NCBI GenBank assembly: GCA_016124795.1 | Contig: WGNB01000003.1 | Span: forward strand, 119,916 to 183,915 | Source of the DNA: Rhodopseudomonas sp. | Lineage (GTDB): Bacteria > Pseudomonadota > Alphaproteobacteria > Rhizobiales > Xanthobacteraceae | DNA: 64,000 nt | Reading direction: 5' to 3' | Part shown: piece after piece, positions 1 through 8,721 of the stretch | Position numbering within the stretch: the first letter of the stretch is position 1 | Layout of the letters: each line of letters opens with the position of its first letter | Program-made: the position numbers and the translations under genes | Notes under the pieces: model-generated | Seen by the model: only the letters and a program-made list of their open reading frames with translations | The model's database searches: none | Told to the model about the DNA's origin: nothing

Positions 1-452
1 AGCGCCGGCACGCTCCATAGCGTCGACAACACCGCCAAGGACGCAACTATGCGTTTCATCTTCAGTACTCCCGTTTTGTGCCCATCCGGGGCAATCAATC
101 AGGACGCCACATGACGTCATTTCAGCGCGACGGTCCCGCCGCCGCACGGCCGGACTGACCCACCGCCAGTCCGCGAAGGCACATCCCTGGACCACCCACC
201 TTTATCCACGGTCTTGCTCCGAAGACCTTGTTGCAACCTTGCGTCACGCCCCGGCGCATGACGCCCTCAACCAACATCGTTGTCGATCACCGACGGAAGC
301 AAATCGCGCGCCACGCCGATGTGATAACGACGGCATTACCGATCAGGCCGATCGATCGCCACGCCGGCCGAAGTTCAAACAACGCACCATTCACGCGACT
401 GAGTCCTGACTTCGGCAAGATGCCTCGCTCGGCGTCATTCTTCGTTTTCCAT
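1..452. other. Left edge, no gene recognised
   Basis: No recognisable gene lies in these 452 bases. The plus-strand frame beginning at base 1 is open from the edge to a TGA at 112-114 (37 residues), so it could be the tail of a gene outside the window, but the residues match no family I know. A perfect 10-bp palindrome (atgacgtcat, 111-120) sits at that stop. The minus-strand transcript of the operon to the right should end here; no stem followed by a T-run was seen. Confidence 0.4.
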
Positions 453-1388
453 CTAGTAGCCGCGCGCCGGATCGGTGCGGTGAAGCGGCGGCTGCCCGAC
501 CCGCACGCGGCGAATGCTCTCAGCGACATCGCGCGCCGCCGCTTCAGGTACGGTGATACTGGCAAGATGCGGCGTGATGAGAACGTTCTCCATGCCCCAC
601 AACACATGGTCGCGCGGCAGCGGTTCGACCGCAAAGACATCGAGCGTCGCCCCGCCGAGCCGACCGCTACGCAGGCCGTCGATCATCGCCGTTTCGTCCA
701 CCACGGCGCCGCGCGATACGTTGATCAGCTTGGCCCCCGCGGGCAACAGCGCAAGTTCGCGCGCGCCGAGCAAACCATCGGTTTCCGGCGTCAAGGGCAA
801 CATCACGACGATAATTTCATTGTCCGCGAGAAAGCCGTCCAACGCCGCGCGCCCGCTGACGCAGGCGACACCGGGCAAATCCTTCGGCGAGCGCGCCCAG
901 CCGCGCACGTCGAAACCGGCGCGCGCCAAAGCCAACGCCGCCGGCGCTCCCAGTTCGCCGAGACCCAGCACGCCGACCTTGACCGCCGACAAGGCGCGCG
1001 GATGGATATAGCGCCATTCGTGGCGGCGCTGCGCCTGCTCGAATGCCGGTATATCGCGCGCATAACGGATAACGGCGAACAGGACATAACTCGCCATCAG
1101 CGCGACCATCCCCGGGTCCGACAGACGCGAGATCGGAACGGGCGGCAGATCGTCACGCCCCACCAGCGAGTCGATGCCGGCGCCGAGGTTGGTAACCAGC
1201 TTGAGATTGCGGAACCCCGCAAAGAACCCCTGCGGCGGCTTCCAGACCAACGCATAGTTGACGGCTTCCGGGTCGCCGATATCCGGATGAATCCGCACAT
1301 CGAGGTCCGGCAACTCCGCCTGCAAGGCAGAACGCCACGCGATGGGGTCGTCGAATGCGCTGTAGAACAACAGCGTGTCACGCATCAT
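453..1388 (-). CDS. D-2-hydroxyacid dehydrogenase, glyoxylate/hydroxypyruvate reductase (GhrA) type
   Basis: Predicted cytoplasmic NAD(P)H-dependent reductase of 2-keto acids such as glyoxylate or hydroxypyruvate, 311 residues, the usual length of the GhrA branch. The Rossmann nucleotide-binding motif GVLGLGELG lies mid-protein. The catalytic Arg (NVSRGAVVDE), Glu (AVEPLP) and His (ITPHLAS) are all present in order. It is the last gene of the minus-strand transporter operon, starting 12 bases after the aldolase gene stop. It may reduce an aldehyde- or keto-acid product of the upstream aldolase; that link is inference from context. Start ATG at 1388, with a second ATG immediately after it (1385). 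Confidence 0.88.
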   Translation of the reverse strand: MMRDTLLFYSAFDDPIAWRSALQAELPDLDVRIHPDIGDPEAVNYALVWKPPQGFFAGFRNLKLVTNLGAGIDSLVGRDDLPPVPISRLSDPGMVALMASYVLFAVIRYARDIPAFEQAQRRHEWRYIHPRALSAVKVGVLGLGELGAPAALALARAGFDVRGWARSPKDLPGVACVSGRAALDGFLADNEIIVVMLPLTPETDGLLGARELALLPAGAKLINVSRGAVVDETAMIDGLRSGRLGGATLDVFAVEPLPRDHVLWGMENVLITPHLASITVPEAAARDVAESIRRVRVGQPPLHRTDPARGY

Positions 1389-1400
1389 CGCTCACTCGAT

Positions 1401-2162
1401 TCAAGCATCGTAGCCGGGATTCCTGCTATCGAGACGACGCATCATCGCGGCCAGGTGAACGTCAGCGGCCATTTCCCGTTCATCGACCATCTGGCGGGCG
1501 GCCCGTTCAATCACTTCCTCGGATATCATTCGCAGTGGCCGGTTAGCGGACATGGCGAGCCATTGGTCACGCGCCGCGACTTCAATGTAATGCAAATCAT
1601 ACATGCAGCGCGCGACATCCTCGCCAATCACCATGACGCCATGGTTGGCCATCAGCAAAACATCCTTTTCCTGAAACGCCGCGACGATACGGTCGCCTTC
1701 GGCGGCGTCGAGCGCAAGTCCGCCATAGCTTTCGAGCGTCGCAAAGCGCCGCACGAAGCGCATCGAGCTCTGGTTGATCGGAAGGATCCCCATCTCGGTG
1801 AGACAGGTCAACGCTGTCGCATAGGGCATATGGGTGTGCATAACGCAGCGAGCACGTGGCACCGCGCGGTGAACCCGGGAATGAATATGAAACGCGGTCG
1901 GCTCCCAGATACCCTCTCCGGCGACGATGTTGCCCTCGAGATCCACCTTGATCAGACCGGACGCCGTCACCTCGTCGAACAAAGGGCCAAACGGCTTCAA
2001 CAGAAAGCGGCCCTCTTCGCCCGGCACCGCGAGCGAGAAATGGTTGAAAACGCCGTCGTCCATGCCCTCCAGGGCCGCGATGCGATAGGCGGCAGCAAGT
2101 TCGATCCGGGCGCGCCGTTCGGTCGCCGACCAACCCGAGGCTATCGTTTTCAAGGCAGTCAT
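1401..2162 (-). CDS. Class II aldolase/adducin-family protein
   Basis: A 253-residue class II aldolase/adducin-fold protein, the family of fuculose-1-phosphate and ribulose-5-phosphate-type zinc lyases. The zinc-binding histidines are visible as MHTHMPY and as the ANHG motif further on. It has no membrane segment or signal peptide. The chosen ATG (2162) follows a purine-rich ribosome site (aaagggga) and gives the normal family N-terminus; an in-frame upstream extension to 2300 would overlap the preceding gene and has no family match. It lies in the operon of a sugar-type ABC importer between an amidohydrolase-like gene and a hydroxyacid dehydrogenase, so a role in breaking down the imported compound is likely; the substrate cannot be told from sequence. 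Confidence 0.85.
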   Translation of the reverse strand: MTALKTIASGWSATERRARIELAAAYRIAALEGMDDGVFNHFSLAVPGEEGRFLLKPFGPLFDEVTASGLIKVDLEGNIVAGEGIWEPTAFHIHSRVHRAVPRARCVMHTHMPYATALTCLTEMGILPINQSSMRFVRRFATLESYGGLALDAAEGDRIVAAFQEKDVLLMANHGVMVIGEDVARCMYDLHYIEVAARDQWLAMSANRPLRMISEEVIERAARQMVDEREMAADVHLAAMMRRLDSRNPGYDA

Positions 2163-2181
2163 TGTCGGTCCCCTTTCGCGA

Positions 2182-3126
2182 TCAACGCTTCGGTAAGGAA
2201 GTCTTGGCCAGCACGCAATGGATGCCTTTATTGCCATCGACCAGTTGGGTGACGCGCAGATCTGCGGCCAGCGAACACAGCGTATAGGCGTCCTGCGCAC
2301 TCAGCCCCGAGAACTCGCGGATCAGCGCGATCATGTCACGCAAGGCTTGTTTGGCGGCGTCGTCGAGATCCTCGTCGAACCCCATGGTAATCCATGCGTC
2401 GGCGGTCTCGGCCCGTGGCGCGGTCAGCTTCATATCCTTGCGAACATGGAATTCAAATGTGCCGGTCAGCGCGGTCTCGATCGCGGTCAGGCAGACCTCG
2501 CCATCGCCCTGCAATCCGTGACCATCGCCGGCGGAAAACAACGCGCCTCTCTCAAAGACCGGGAAATATGTCGTCGTACCGGCGCCGAGTTCCTTGTTGT
2601 CCATATTGCCACCAAACTGGCGCGGCTCTTTTGACGATAGCCGCCCCCAAGAGGCGGCCGGCGCGACGCCGAAATTGCCGAAGAACGGCGCCAACGCGAG
2701 TTCCTGCCCCCACGGCATCGTCGCAATGTTACGCGCCCGATCGAGCGCAATGTGAATCCGCCGCTTTTCCGGGAAATCCTCTGGCAAGGTGCCGAGAAAC
2801 GGCATCTGGATGTTCCAGCCCCAATCGGCGCGCAGCGCAATATCGACGACGCGCACCTCAAGAACGTCACCCGGTTCGCAGCCCTCGACGTAAATCGGTC
2901 CGGTCAGGAAATGCGGGCCGGGACCGCGAAGCGTGCTCGCAAACACCTCTTTTTGGCCTGGCACTTCGCTGAAGCCGAGTGCCGGATCCGGCATATCCTC
3001 TGGCTCGCCCGACAGCGTCTCGATGGTCACGCGATCGCCGGACGCAATCCGCAGCACCGGCTTTAACGAACCGTCCCACAATCCCCAATGTACGTTGCCG
3101 GGTGTCGACGTCAAATAATGATCCAT
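2182..3126 (-). CDS. Acetamidase/formamidase family (FmdA/AmdA) protein
   Basis: A 314-residue protein of the FmdA/AmdA family, whose characterised members hydrolyse formamide or short amides to acid plus ammonia. The hallmark stretch GPIYVEGCEPGDVLEV is present, as is a Trp-rich N-terminus (NVHWGLWDGSLKP) that often opens this family. No signal peptide is seen, so it should be cytoplasmic. It starts 9 bases after the permease gene stop and is followed 19 bases later by the aldolase gene, so the three are co-transcribed. Context suggests the imported substrate carries an amide, but many family members are uncharacterised and I keep the substrate open. Confidence 0.85.
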   Translation of the reverse strand: MDHYLTSTPGNVHWGLWDGSLKPVLRIASGDRVTIETLSGEPEDMPDPALGFSEVPGQKEVFASTLRGPGPHFLTGPIYVEGCEPGDVLEVRVVDIALRADWGWNIQMPFLGTLPEDFPEKRRIHIALDRARNIATMPWGQELALAPFFGNFGVAPAASWGRLSSKEPRQFGGNMDNKELGAGTTTYFPVFERGALFSAGDGHGLQGDGEVCLTAIETALTGTFEFHVRKDMKLTAPRAETADAWITMGFDEDLDDAAKQALRDMIALIREFSGLSAQDAYTLCSLAADLRVTQLVDGNKGIHCVLAKTSLPKR

Positions 3127-3135
3127 AACCTGTCC

Positions 3136-3972
3136 TCAGCCCTTGACCGCGCCCAACGTCAGCCCGCGTACGATATGACGCTGCAGAATGAACACTGCCG
3201 TCAGCACCGGCAGCAGCGCGGTAATACCAACCACGGCCATCTCGCCCCAGCGCACGCCCTGACTGGTAATCAGCTTGGGAATTGAGACCGGCAGAGTTTG
3301 CACCGTCTCGCCACCCAGCATGAAGGCGAACAAAAACTCATTCCATGCGAAGATGAAACACAGCACGGCCGTCGCGACGATACCGTTGCGCAGCAGCGGG
3401 AAGACGACGCGGCGAAAAATCTGCGCGCGCGACCAGCCTTCCAACGCGGCCGCCTCCTCCAGCTCGACCGGCAGATCGCGGCAGAAACTGCGCAACACCC
3501 AGACGTAAAACGACAGATTGAACGTCATATAGGCCAGCGTCAGCCCCGCGAAGGTATCGAGCAGGCCAACCTTTGCGAAAATGAAATAGAACGGAATGAC
3601 CAGGCAGACTGGCGGCGCCATGCGGGTTGCGAGGATGAAGAGAAACAGGTCGTCCTTGAGCTTCATCTCGAACCGCGCGAAGGCATAGGCCGCCGGCGTT
3701 CCGATCACGACCACCAACGCGGTGGAAACCAGACACAGCAGAAAGGACGTCACCAGGTTCCAGTAAAAACCCTGTTCGATGACGTATTCGAAATGCGCCA
3801 AAGTCGGCGTAAATGTCCAGACCGTCGGCCGCGCGAACATGGCGTCGTTCGGCATGAACATCATCAACGCCATCCAGAAGATCGGAAACAGCACGACCGC
3901 TGCGTAGGCGACCACCGTTCCGGTCCAGATCAAACCGCCGGTCGTGCCCTTGGTATTGCTCACGTCGGACAT
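3136..3972 (-). CDS. Sugar-type ABC importer permease (MalG-like)
   Basis: Inner-membrane permease of a carbohydrate-uptake ABC importer (CUT1 type), 278 residues with about six hydrophobic segments. The cytoplasmic EAA loop that contacts the ATPase reads LEEAAALEGWSRAQIF in the second half, and the C-terminus ends with the short basic tail usual for MalG-like subunits. The start at 3972 lies 8 bases after the stop of the partner permease; a longer in-frame extension runs through that partner in another frame and is rejected. It works with the other permease, two ATPases and the binding protein of this operon. Confidence 0.92.
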   Translation of the reverse strand: MSDVSNTKGTTGGLIWTGTVVAYAAVVLFPIFWMALMMFMPNDAMFARPTVWTFTPTLAHFEYVIEQGFYWNLVTSFLLCLVSTALVVVIGTPAAYAFARFEMKLKDDLFLFILATRMAPPVCLVIPFYFIFAKVGLLDTFAGLTLAYMTFNLSFYVWVLRSFCRDLPVELEEAAALEGWSRAQIFRRVVFPLLRNGIVATAVLCFIFAWNEFLFAFMLGGETVQTLPVSIPKLITSQGVRWGEMAVVGITALLPVLTAVFILQRHIVRGLTLGAVKG

Positions 3973-3980
3973 GCCCGGCC

Positions 3981-4907
3981 TCAAAATGCGTTCAGGCGCT
4001 TTTTGGCGACCTGATAAAAGATGTTGCAGAAGGCAAAAAAAGCGATCCAGACCAGCACCGCCAGTGCCGACGCCTCGCCGATATTCCAGAATTCGAACGT
4101 CATCTTGTTGGCGAGAATGCTGGGCGTCTCGGTCGCGATGCCCGGGCCGCCTCCGGTCAGGACAAAGACGGTATCGAACACCTTGAAGGCGTCGATGAAG
4201 CGCAATAGCCCGATCACGACCAGCAACGGCGTCAGCATCGGTAATGTGATGTTGAAGAATATTTGAACCCCATTGGCGCCGTCGACTGCGGCGGCGCGAT
4301 AGGGTCCAAGCGGCAGTGCCTGAAGGCCGGCGAAGAATGCCAGCATCATGAACGGCGTCCATTGCCAGATATCGACGAAAATCAAGGCATAGAGCGCCAG
4401 ATCGGGCGACGCGAAGACCGAGGTCTGGCCGATCAGGTGAAAGCGCTCCAGCACGTTGTAAGAAATGAAGCCCCAGGAACCGGCCAGCATGATCTTCCAC
4501 AGCAGCCCGACGACGATCGGCGCCATCATGGTCGGCATGAACAGCAGCGGGATCAGGATTGAACGACCGCGAATCTGTTGATTCAGGACTAGCGCACCGG
4601 CCAGTCCGAGCATGAATTCGATCGGCACCGCGATGCCGACGAAGACCAACGCAATGCCAATCGAGTTCCAGAACCGGCCGTCGGTTAGCAGTTGGATGTA
4701 GTTGTCAACCCCAATGAACTCGGTAACGCGACCGAATTTGGCGGCATGCAGGCTGAGATAGACCGTGTAGATGAACGGGATCAGCGACACCACGGTCAGC
4801 GTGATCATCGACGGCGCGATCAGGAGGTAAGGATACCAAAAGCGTTCGCGCGGCGCCGGCAGAGCGCCATGCATATCGACCGGTACGGCATCGCTGACAG
4901 TCGTCAT
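3981..4907 (-). CDS. Sugar-type ABC importer permease (MalF/UgpA-like)
   Basis: The second permease of the CUT1-type importer, 308 residues. After a roughly 25-residue cytoplasmic N-terminus it shows six hydrophobic segments, beginning with YPYLLIAPSMITLTVVSLIP. Its EAA loop is YRAAAVDGANGVQIF, close to the C-terminal third. Together with the MalG-like subunit it should form the translocation channel. The 84-base gap separating it from the binding-protein gene holds a strong hairpin (4937-4967), which may set a lower level of permease than binding protein. Confidence 0.92.
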   Translation of the reverse strand: MTTVSDAVPVDMHGALPAPRERFWYPYLLIAPSMITLTVVSLIPFIYTVYLSLHAAKFGRVTEFIGVDNYIQLLTDGRFWNSIGIALVFVGIAVPIEFMLGLAGALVLNQQIRGRSILIPLLFMPTMMAPIVVGLLWKIMLAGSWGFISYNVLERFHLIGQTSVFASPDLALYALIFVDIWQWTPFMMLAFFAGLQALPLGPYRAAAVDGANGVQIFFNITLPMLTPLLVVIGLLRFIDAFKVFDTVFVLTGGGPGIATETPSILANKMTFEFWNIGEASALAVLVWIAFFAFCNIFYQVAKKRLNAF

Positions 4908-4936
4908 GGTATCCTGAGCGTTAGGAATTCGGGGTA

Positions 4937-4967
4937 TCGTCCCCGGCGCAGACGGCGCCGGGGACGA
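4937..4967 (-). promoter_or_regulatory. Strong intergenic hairpin between binding-protein and permease genes
   Basis: A perfect 13-bp inverted repeat (tcgtccccggcgc at 4937-4949 with its complement at 4955-4967, loop of 5 bases) begins 25 bases after the binding-protein stop and ends 30 bases before the permease start. No T-run follows on the transcribed strand, so it is not a classical terminator. By analogy with malE-malF intergenic structures it probably protects the upstream mRNA from 3' decay or causes partial read-through; that function is inferred. Confidence 0.7.
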
Positions 4968-4991
4968 CAGGTCGGATCGGGAGCGCAGGCG

Positions 4992-6389
4992 CTACATCAG
5001 GCACTTGGTGCAGAGCTTCAGCATGGCTTCCTGGCCCTTCTTGGCGCCGTCTTCCGGCGAAAGCTTGCCGAGACCGACTTCCTGCGCGATGCCGCTGAGC
5101 GCGTCGTAGATCTCATAGAACTTCGGCATCCGCGGCTTGGCGGCGGCAACGTCGAGCGTCGATTTCATGGCCGCGTACAGGCTCTTGTTCGAGCTGCCCT
5201 TGATCGCCGGCAGCGCCCAGGAAGTTTCCCGGATCGGAACGCCGCCCTGACCCAGCGCAACCAGTTTGTCCTGCTGCTTCTTGTCGACCAGCCATTCCAG
5301 GAACAGGAAGGTGGCTTCGGGATGTTTGCTGCCGGTGCTGATCACGGTGATCGACGGTTCGGCTTCCGCGAAACGACCGCCTTTGAAGCCTTCCTTCACC
5401 GGGATCGGGCCGTAGACAAATTTGCCGGCGTAAGGCGAGCCACCGGGCTTATCGACGCCGAGAACGAAGTCGGACCAGGCGAGCGTCTGCGCCGCAATGC
5501 CCTTGCCCATGACGGTCGGCACATCGACCAGCGAATATTCGGCAATACCGGGAGGCGCGAATTTCCACAGCGCCGCCCACATCTTCAAGGCTTCGATCAC
5601 TTGCGGGCTGTTAAACGTCGGGTGGCCCTCGGCGTCCATGATGTCGCCGCCATAGTTCTGGATGAAATCGCGCCACAAGGTGCCAAAGGTCGACCCGCCT
5701 TTGATGCCTTCCAGCACAACCCCGTAGAAATCGCTCTCCAGCGGCTTGCCGGCCAGCATCGCCCCCTTCTTGCGGGTGAAGAATTCGGCAATGTCGAGCA
5801 TCTGCTTGAACGTCTTGGCCGGCGCCAGATCGTAACCGTATTTTGCCTTGAAAGCGGCCTTCTCCGTCGGATCGTTCAACAGGTCGGCACGGGCCCAGTA
5901 AATCTGGTTATAGTTCCAGTTCACGAAGCCGAGCTGCTTGCCGTTGGCGAAAGCCAGCGTCTTGTAAGGCTTCGGGATGAAGTCGGCGGTGTCGAGCTTC
6001 GGGTTCGCCAGTTTCGGATTCTTGACCAGATCGTCGACCGGACGAATGACGCCAGCGGACAACATCGGCCCAACCTGGAAGCCATGCAGCATCACCGCGT
6101 CATAATAACCGCGGCCCGACAACATATCGGCCTGGCCCTTGTTGATGACCTCGAAGTGGTTGAGCAATTCCCACTTCACGACGATCCCGGTCTCCTTCTC
6201 GAATTCCGGCACGATCTTCGAAAGCGTTTCCTGCAACGGCGTGATCTCGTCGAGGACGCGAATGGTCGTGCCTTTGTACGGCGCGGCCGCCTTGGCGTAG
6301 AACGAGTCTTGCGCCGAAGCGCCGTAACCTGACGCAATTATCGCCGAAGCCGCCAACGTAGCGGCCACACTCCACGATCTCTTCTTCAT
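4992..6389 (-). CDS. Sugar-type ABC importer substrate-binding protein
   Basis: Periplasmic solute-binding protein of the carbohydrate (cluster B, MalE/UgpB-like) family, 465 residues, with a clear Sec signal peptide (MKKRSWSVAATLAASAIIASG, cleavage near GASA-Q). The ATG at 6389 is chosen because aaggag sits 8 bases upstream; an ATG six codons earlier lies before that site. The mature protein begins with the usual strand pattern (KGTTIRVLDEITPL) and a helix (LSKIVPEFEKETGI). It should deliver its ligand to the two permeases encoded next. The ligand is unknown; the catabolic genes in the operon point to a sugar acid or amide derivative rather than a plain disaccharide. Confidence 0.9.
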   Translation of the reverse strand: MKKRSWSVAATLAASAIIASGYGASAQDSFYAKAAAPYKGTTIRVLDEITPLQETLSKIVPEFEKETGIVVKWELLNHFEVINKGQADMLSGRGYYDAVMLHGFQVGPMLSAGVIRPVDDLVKNPKLANPKLDTADFIPKPYKTLAFANGKQLGFVNWNYNQIYWARADLLNDPTEKAAFKAKYGYDLAPAKTFKQMLDIAEFFTRKKGAMLAGKPLESDFYGVVLEGIKGGSTFGTLWRDFIQNYGGDIMDAEGHPTFNSPQVIEALKMWAALWKFAPPGIAEYSLVDVPTVMGKGIAAQTLAWSDFVLGVDKPGGSPYAGKFVYGPIPVKEGFKGGRFAEAEPSITVISTGSKHPEATFLFLEWLVDKKQQDKLVALGQGGVPIRETSWALPAIKGSSNKSLYAAMKSTLDVAAAKPRMPKFYEIYDALSGIAQEVGLGKLSPEDGAKKGQEAMLKLCTKCLM

Positions 6390-6430
6390 CGCACTTCTCC
6401 TTGTCATCCGGCCATGGGCTCAAAGTCGGG

Positions 6431-7633
6431 CTATAAGTCAGGCTTCAAGTTGGATTTGGGGGCTTCCGCACCGGGCAAGGCCCGGCCGGTCGCGCTATCG
6501 AACAACATCAATCCTTCGGACAAGAACGACAGACCGAGCGGGCGACCGATCTGCTCGCCGGCGCGCGCGGCGTCCTGCATCGAAGTTTTCACCTTGAGCA
6601 GCAGGCCGCCGAGGTCGACCGTAACGATGGCGTGCTTGCCGAACGGTTCGTTGGAATAGAGCTCCGCCGGCAAGGCGCCGGCGGCGTCGACGGCCACCAG
6701 CGCGACGGCGTTGGGCCGCACGCCCAAGGTGACCGCATTGTCAGTCGCGGCTTCAGCGGCTTTCACGAGCGCTGCCGGCAGCGCGATCCTGGAACTAAGA
6801 TGCTGAAAGAAGGTCGTGTCGTTTTCGGCGTGCAGCTTGCCGGGCAGCAGATTGATCGGCGGATCGCCCATCAGGCGCGCCACCTGAAGGCTGGCGGGAC
6901 GCAGCCAGATATCTTCCGGCGTTCCGACCTGTTCGATCCTGCCGCCGGCGATCACCGCCACCCGGTCGCCCACCGACAAGGCTTCCATGCCATCGGGCGT
7001 CGACCACAGCACCGGGGCCGTCTGCGCCGCCAGCCGCCTGCGGATTTCTCCGCGCAATTTATGGCGCAGCTTGGCATCGAGATGGGAAATCGGCTCGTCA
7101 AGCAGAAGAAGCGCCGGCGCCTGAATCAAGGCCCGCGCCAGCGCGACCCTCTGCTTCTGGCCACCGGACAGCGCACCCGGCAAGCGTTCGCTCAATCGCT
7201 GAATTTCCAGCAAATCCAACATGCCATCGATCGCCTCGTGCGACGAGGCACCCACAGCGCGGCTGTTGGAAGCAGCGGCGAGCAAAGGCGACAGCACGTT
7301 CTGGCGGACGGTCATATGCGGATAAAGCGCATAGGATTCGAACATGAAGGCGACACGCCGCCGGCCGGCCGGCACCGCCGCCAGATCGGCGCCGTCCAGC
7401 GACAAGGCACCGCTATCGGCGCGCTCGAGCCCGGCCAGGATCCGGCACAATGTCGTCTTGCCGGCCCCCGACGGCCCGGTTAACGCCAGCACCTCACCGG
7501 GACCGACTTCAAGATTGATGTCGGCAAGCACCGGGGCATGAAAGCTTTTCGAAACATGGCGGATCGCCAGCCCGGCGCCGTTCGACGCCTCGGCGGAACG
7601 AGCCGCAAGGCTGGTCTTCAGCGGCGCGTTCAC
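6431..7633 (-). CDS. ABC importer ATPase with TOBE domain, degenerate H-loop
   Basis: ATPase of the UgpC/MalK class, 400 residues, with an N-terminal ATP-binding domain and C-terminal TOBE-like region. Walker A (GPSGAGKTT, about 53-61), signature LSGGQKQR (about 155) and Walker B LLLLDEP (about 175-181) are intact. The H-loop is not: where the partner has LVTHDQTEA, this protein has STPDGMEA, so the switch histidine is Pro213. The Q-loop position is Glu (MFESYAL). The GTG start overlaps the stop of the partner ATPase gene (gtga), implying coupled translation. Such paired ATPases occur in rhizobial glycerol-type importers (GlpS/GlpT); this subunit probably contributes a regulatory or poorly active site. 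Confidence 0.88.
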   Translation of the reverse strand: MNAPLKTSLAARSAEASNGAGLAIRHVSKSFHAPVLADINLEVGPGEVLALTGPSGAGKTTLCRILAGLERADSGALSLDGADLAAVPAGRRRVAFMFESYALYPHMTVRQNVLSPLLAAASNSRAVGASSHEAIDGMLDLLEIQRLSERLPGALSGGQKQRVALARALIQAPALLLLDEPISHLDAKLRHKLRGEIRRRLAAQTAPVLWSTPDGMEALSVGDRVAVIAGGRIEQVGTPEDIWLRPASLQVARLMGDPPINLLPGKLHAENDTTFFQHLSSRIALPAALVKAAEAATDNAVTLGVRPNAVALVAVDAAGALPAELYSNEPFGKHAIVTVDLGGLLLKVKTSMQDAARAGEQIGRPLGLSFLSEGLMLFDSATGRALPGAEAPKSNLKPDL

Positions 7634-8721
7634 GGCGCAACCTCGAGATTGCGGCCATTTTCCGGGTCGAAGATATGCAGCCGGTCGGCCGAAAACTGAA
7701 GAACGGCCATATCGCCGGCCCGCCATCGCGAGGGACCGGGGATTTCCGCGATCAGTTTGGTGCCGTCGCTGACGCTCACGGTGATTACGTCGGCGTCGCC
7801 GCGCGGTTCGCGATAAGCGACCGCACCGCGAGCGTCGCCGCTTTGTTCGGGCGGCAGGATCGCAATATGCTCGGGCCGGATGCCGACCACCACGGTCTCG
7901 CCGCGACAGCCAGCCAGCATGCCGGAGCGCCTGTCGTCGAGCACGACGGACCAATTGTCACCCTGCAACCGCCCGCCCTCGCCAATCTCCGCTTCGAGCA
8001 GATTCATCGGCGGCTCGCCGATGAAGTTGGCGACGAATAAATTGGCCGGGTGGCGATAAAGATCCTGCGGCGCACCGACCTGTTGCAGCACGCCGTGGTT
8101 CATCACGGCGACGCGGTCGGCCATTGCGATCGCCTCGGTCTGATCGTGCGTGACCAGGATGGATGTCACCTGCCGAATCTTTTGCAGGCGCTTGATCTCG
8201 GCGCGCAATTGCACCTTCTGATCGGCGTCGAGATGCGACAGCGGCTCGTCAAACAAAATGACTTCAGGGTCGCGCACCAAGGCGCGGCCGATCGCGACGC
8301 GCTGCTGCGCGCCGCCCGACAGACCCTTCACGTCGCGGTCGGCAAGTTGTCGCAACCCCAGAAGTTGCAGTACCTCGCCAATACGCTGCGCTGCCGGCTG
8401 ACCGTAAAGACCGCGCACCTTCAACGGAAAGGCGACATTCTCCCACACGGTCATTTGCGGATAGAGCGCGTAGTCCTCGAATACCATGGCGATGTTGCGC
8501 TCGCCGGGACGCAAATTCGTCACCGGTCGTTCACCGAAAAAGATCTCGCCAGCCGTGACGTCTTCAATCCCGGCCGCCATCTTCAGCGTCGTGCTTTTGC
8601 CGCAACCGGACGGCCCCAGCAAAGCCAGCATCTCGCCGCTCTCGCACGAGAGATCGAGGTGCTTCACGGCATCGACGTCGCCGTAACGTTTGCAGACAGA
8701 TCTGAAGGCAATCGAGGACAT
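7630..8721 (-). CDS. ABC importer ATPase with TOBE domain (UgpC/MalK-like, canonical)
   Basis: First gene of the importer operon, 363 residues. All catalytic motifs are present: Walker A GPSGCGKSTT, signature LSGGAQQR, Walker B VILFDEP and H-loop LVTHDQTEA. The Q-loop residue is Glu (VFEDYAL), as in its partner. A TOBE/OB-fold region follows from roughly residue 235. It should pair with the degenerate ATPase encoded next, its stop overlapping the GTG of that gene by a gtga junction, and energise the two MalFG-like permeases. Its start at 8721 faces a roughly 510-base regulatory region shared with paaX. Confidence 0.92.
   Translation of the reverse strand: MSSIAFRSVCKRYGDVDAVKHLDLSCESGEMLALLGPSGCGKSTTLKMAAGIEDVTAGEIFFGERPVTNLRPGERNIAMVFEDYALYPQMTVWENVAFPLKVRGLYGQPAAQRIGEVLQLLGLRQLADRDVKGLSGGAQQRVAIGRALVRDPEVILFDEPLSHLDADQKVQLRAEIKRLQKIRQVTSILVTHDQTEAIAMADRVAVMNHGVLQQVGAPQDLYRHPANLFVANFIGEPPMNLLEAEIGEGGRLQGDNWSVVLDDRRSGMLAGCRGETVVVGIRPEHIAILPPEQSGDARGAVAYREPRGDADVITVSVSDGTKLIAEIPGPSRWRAGDMAVLQFSADRLHIFDPENGRNLEVAP

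Noticed and set aside
111..120. Perfect palindrome atgacgtcat near the left edge
   Set aside because: Short, isolated, and at the stop of an unidentified frame; no regulator or gene context supports it.
228..2252. Long plus-strand reading frame of 674 codons
   Set aside because: It runs antisense to the hydroxyacid dehydrogenase and aldolase genes, which have clear motifs. Its product is Arg/His/Asp-rich with no family match, the usual artefact of high GC.
4692..6332. Plus-strand reading frame of 546 codons
   Set aside because: Antisense to the sugar-binding protein and permease; composition typical of a shadow frame.
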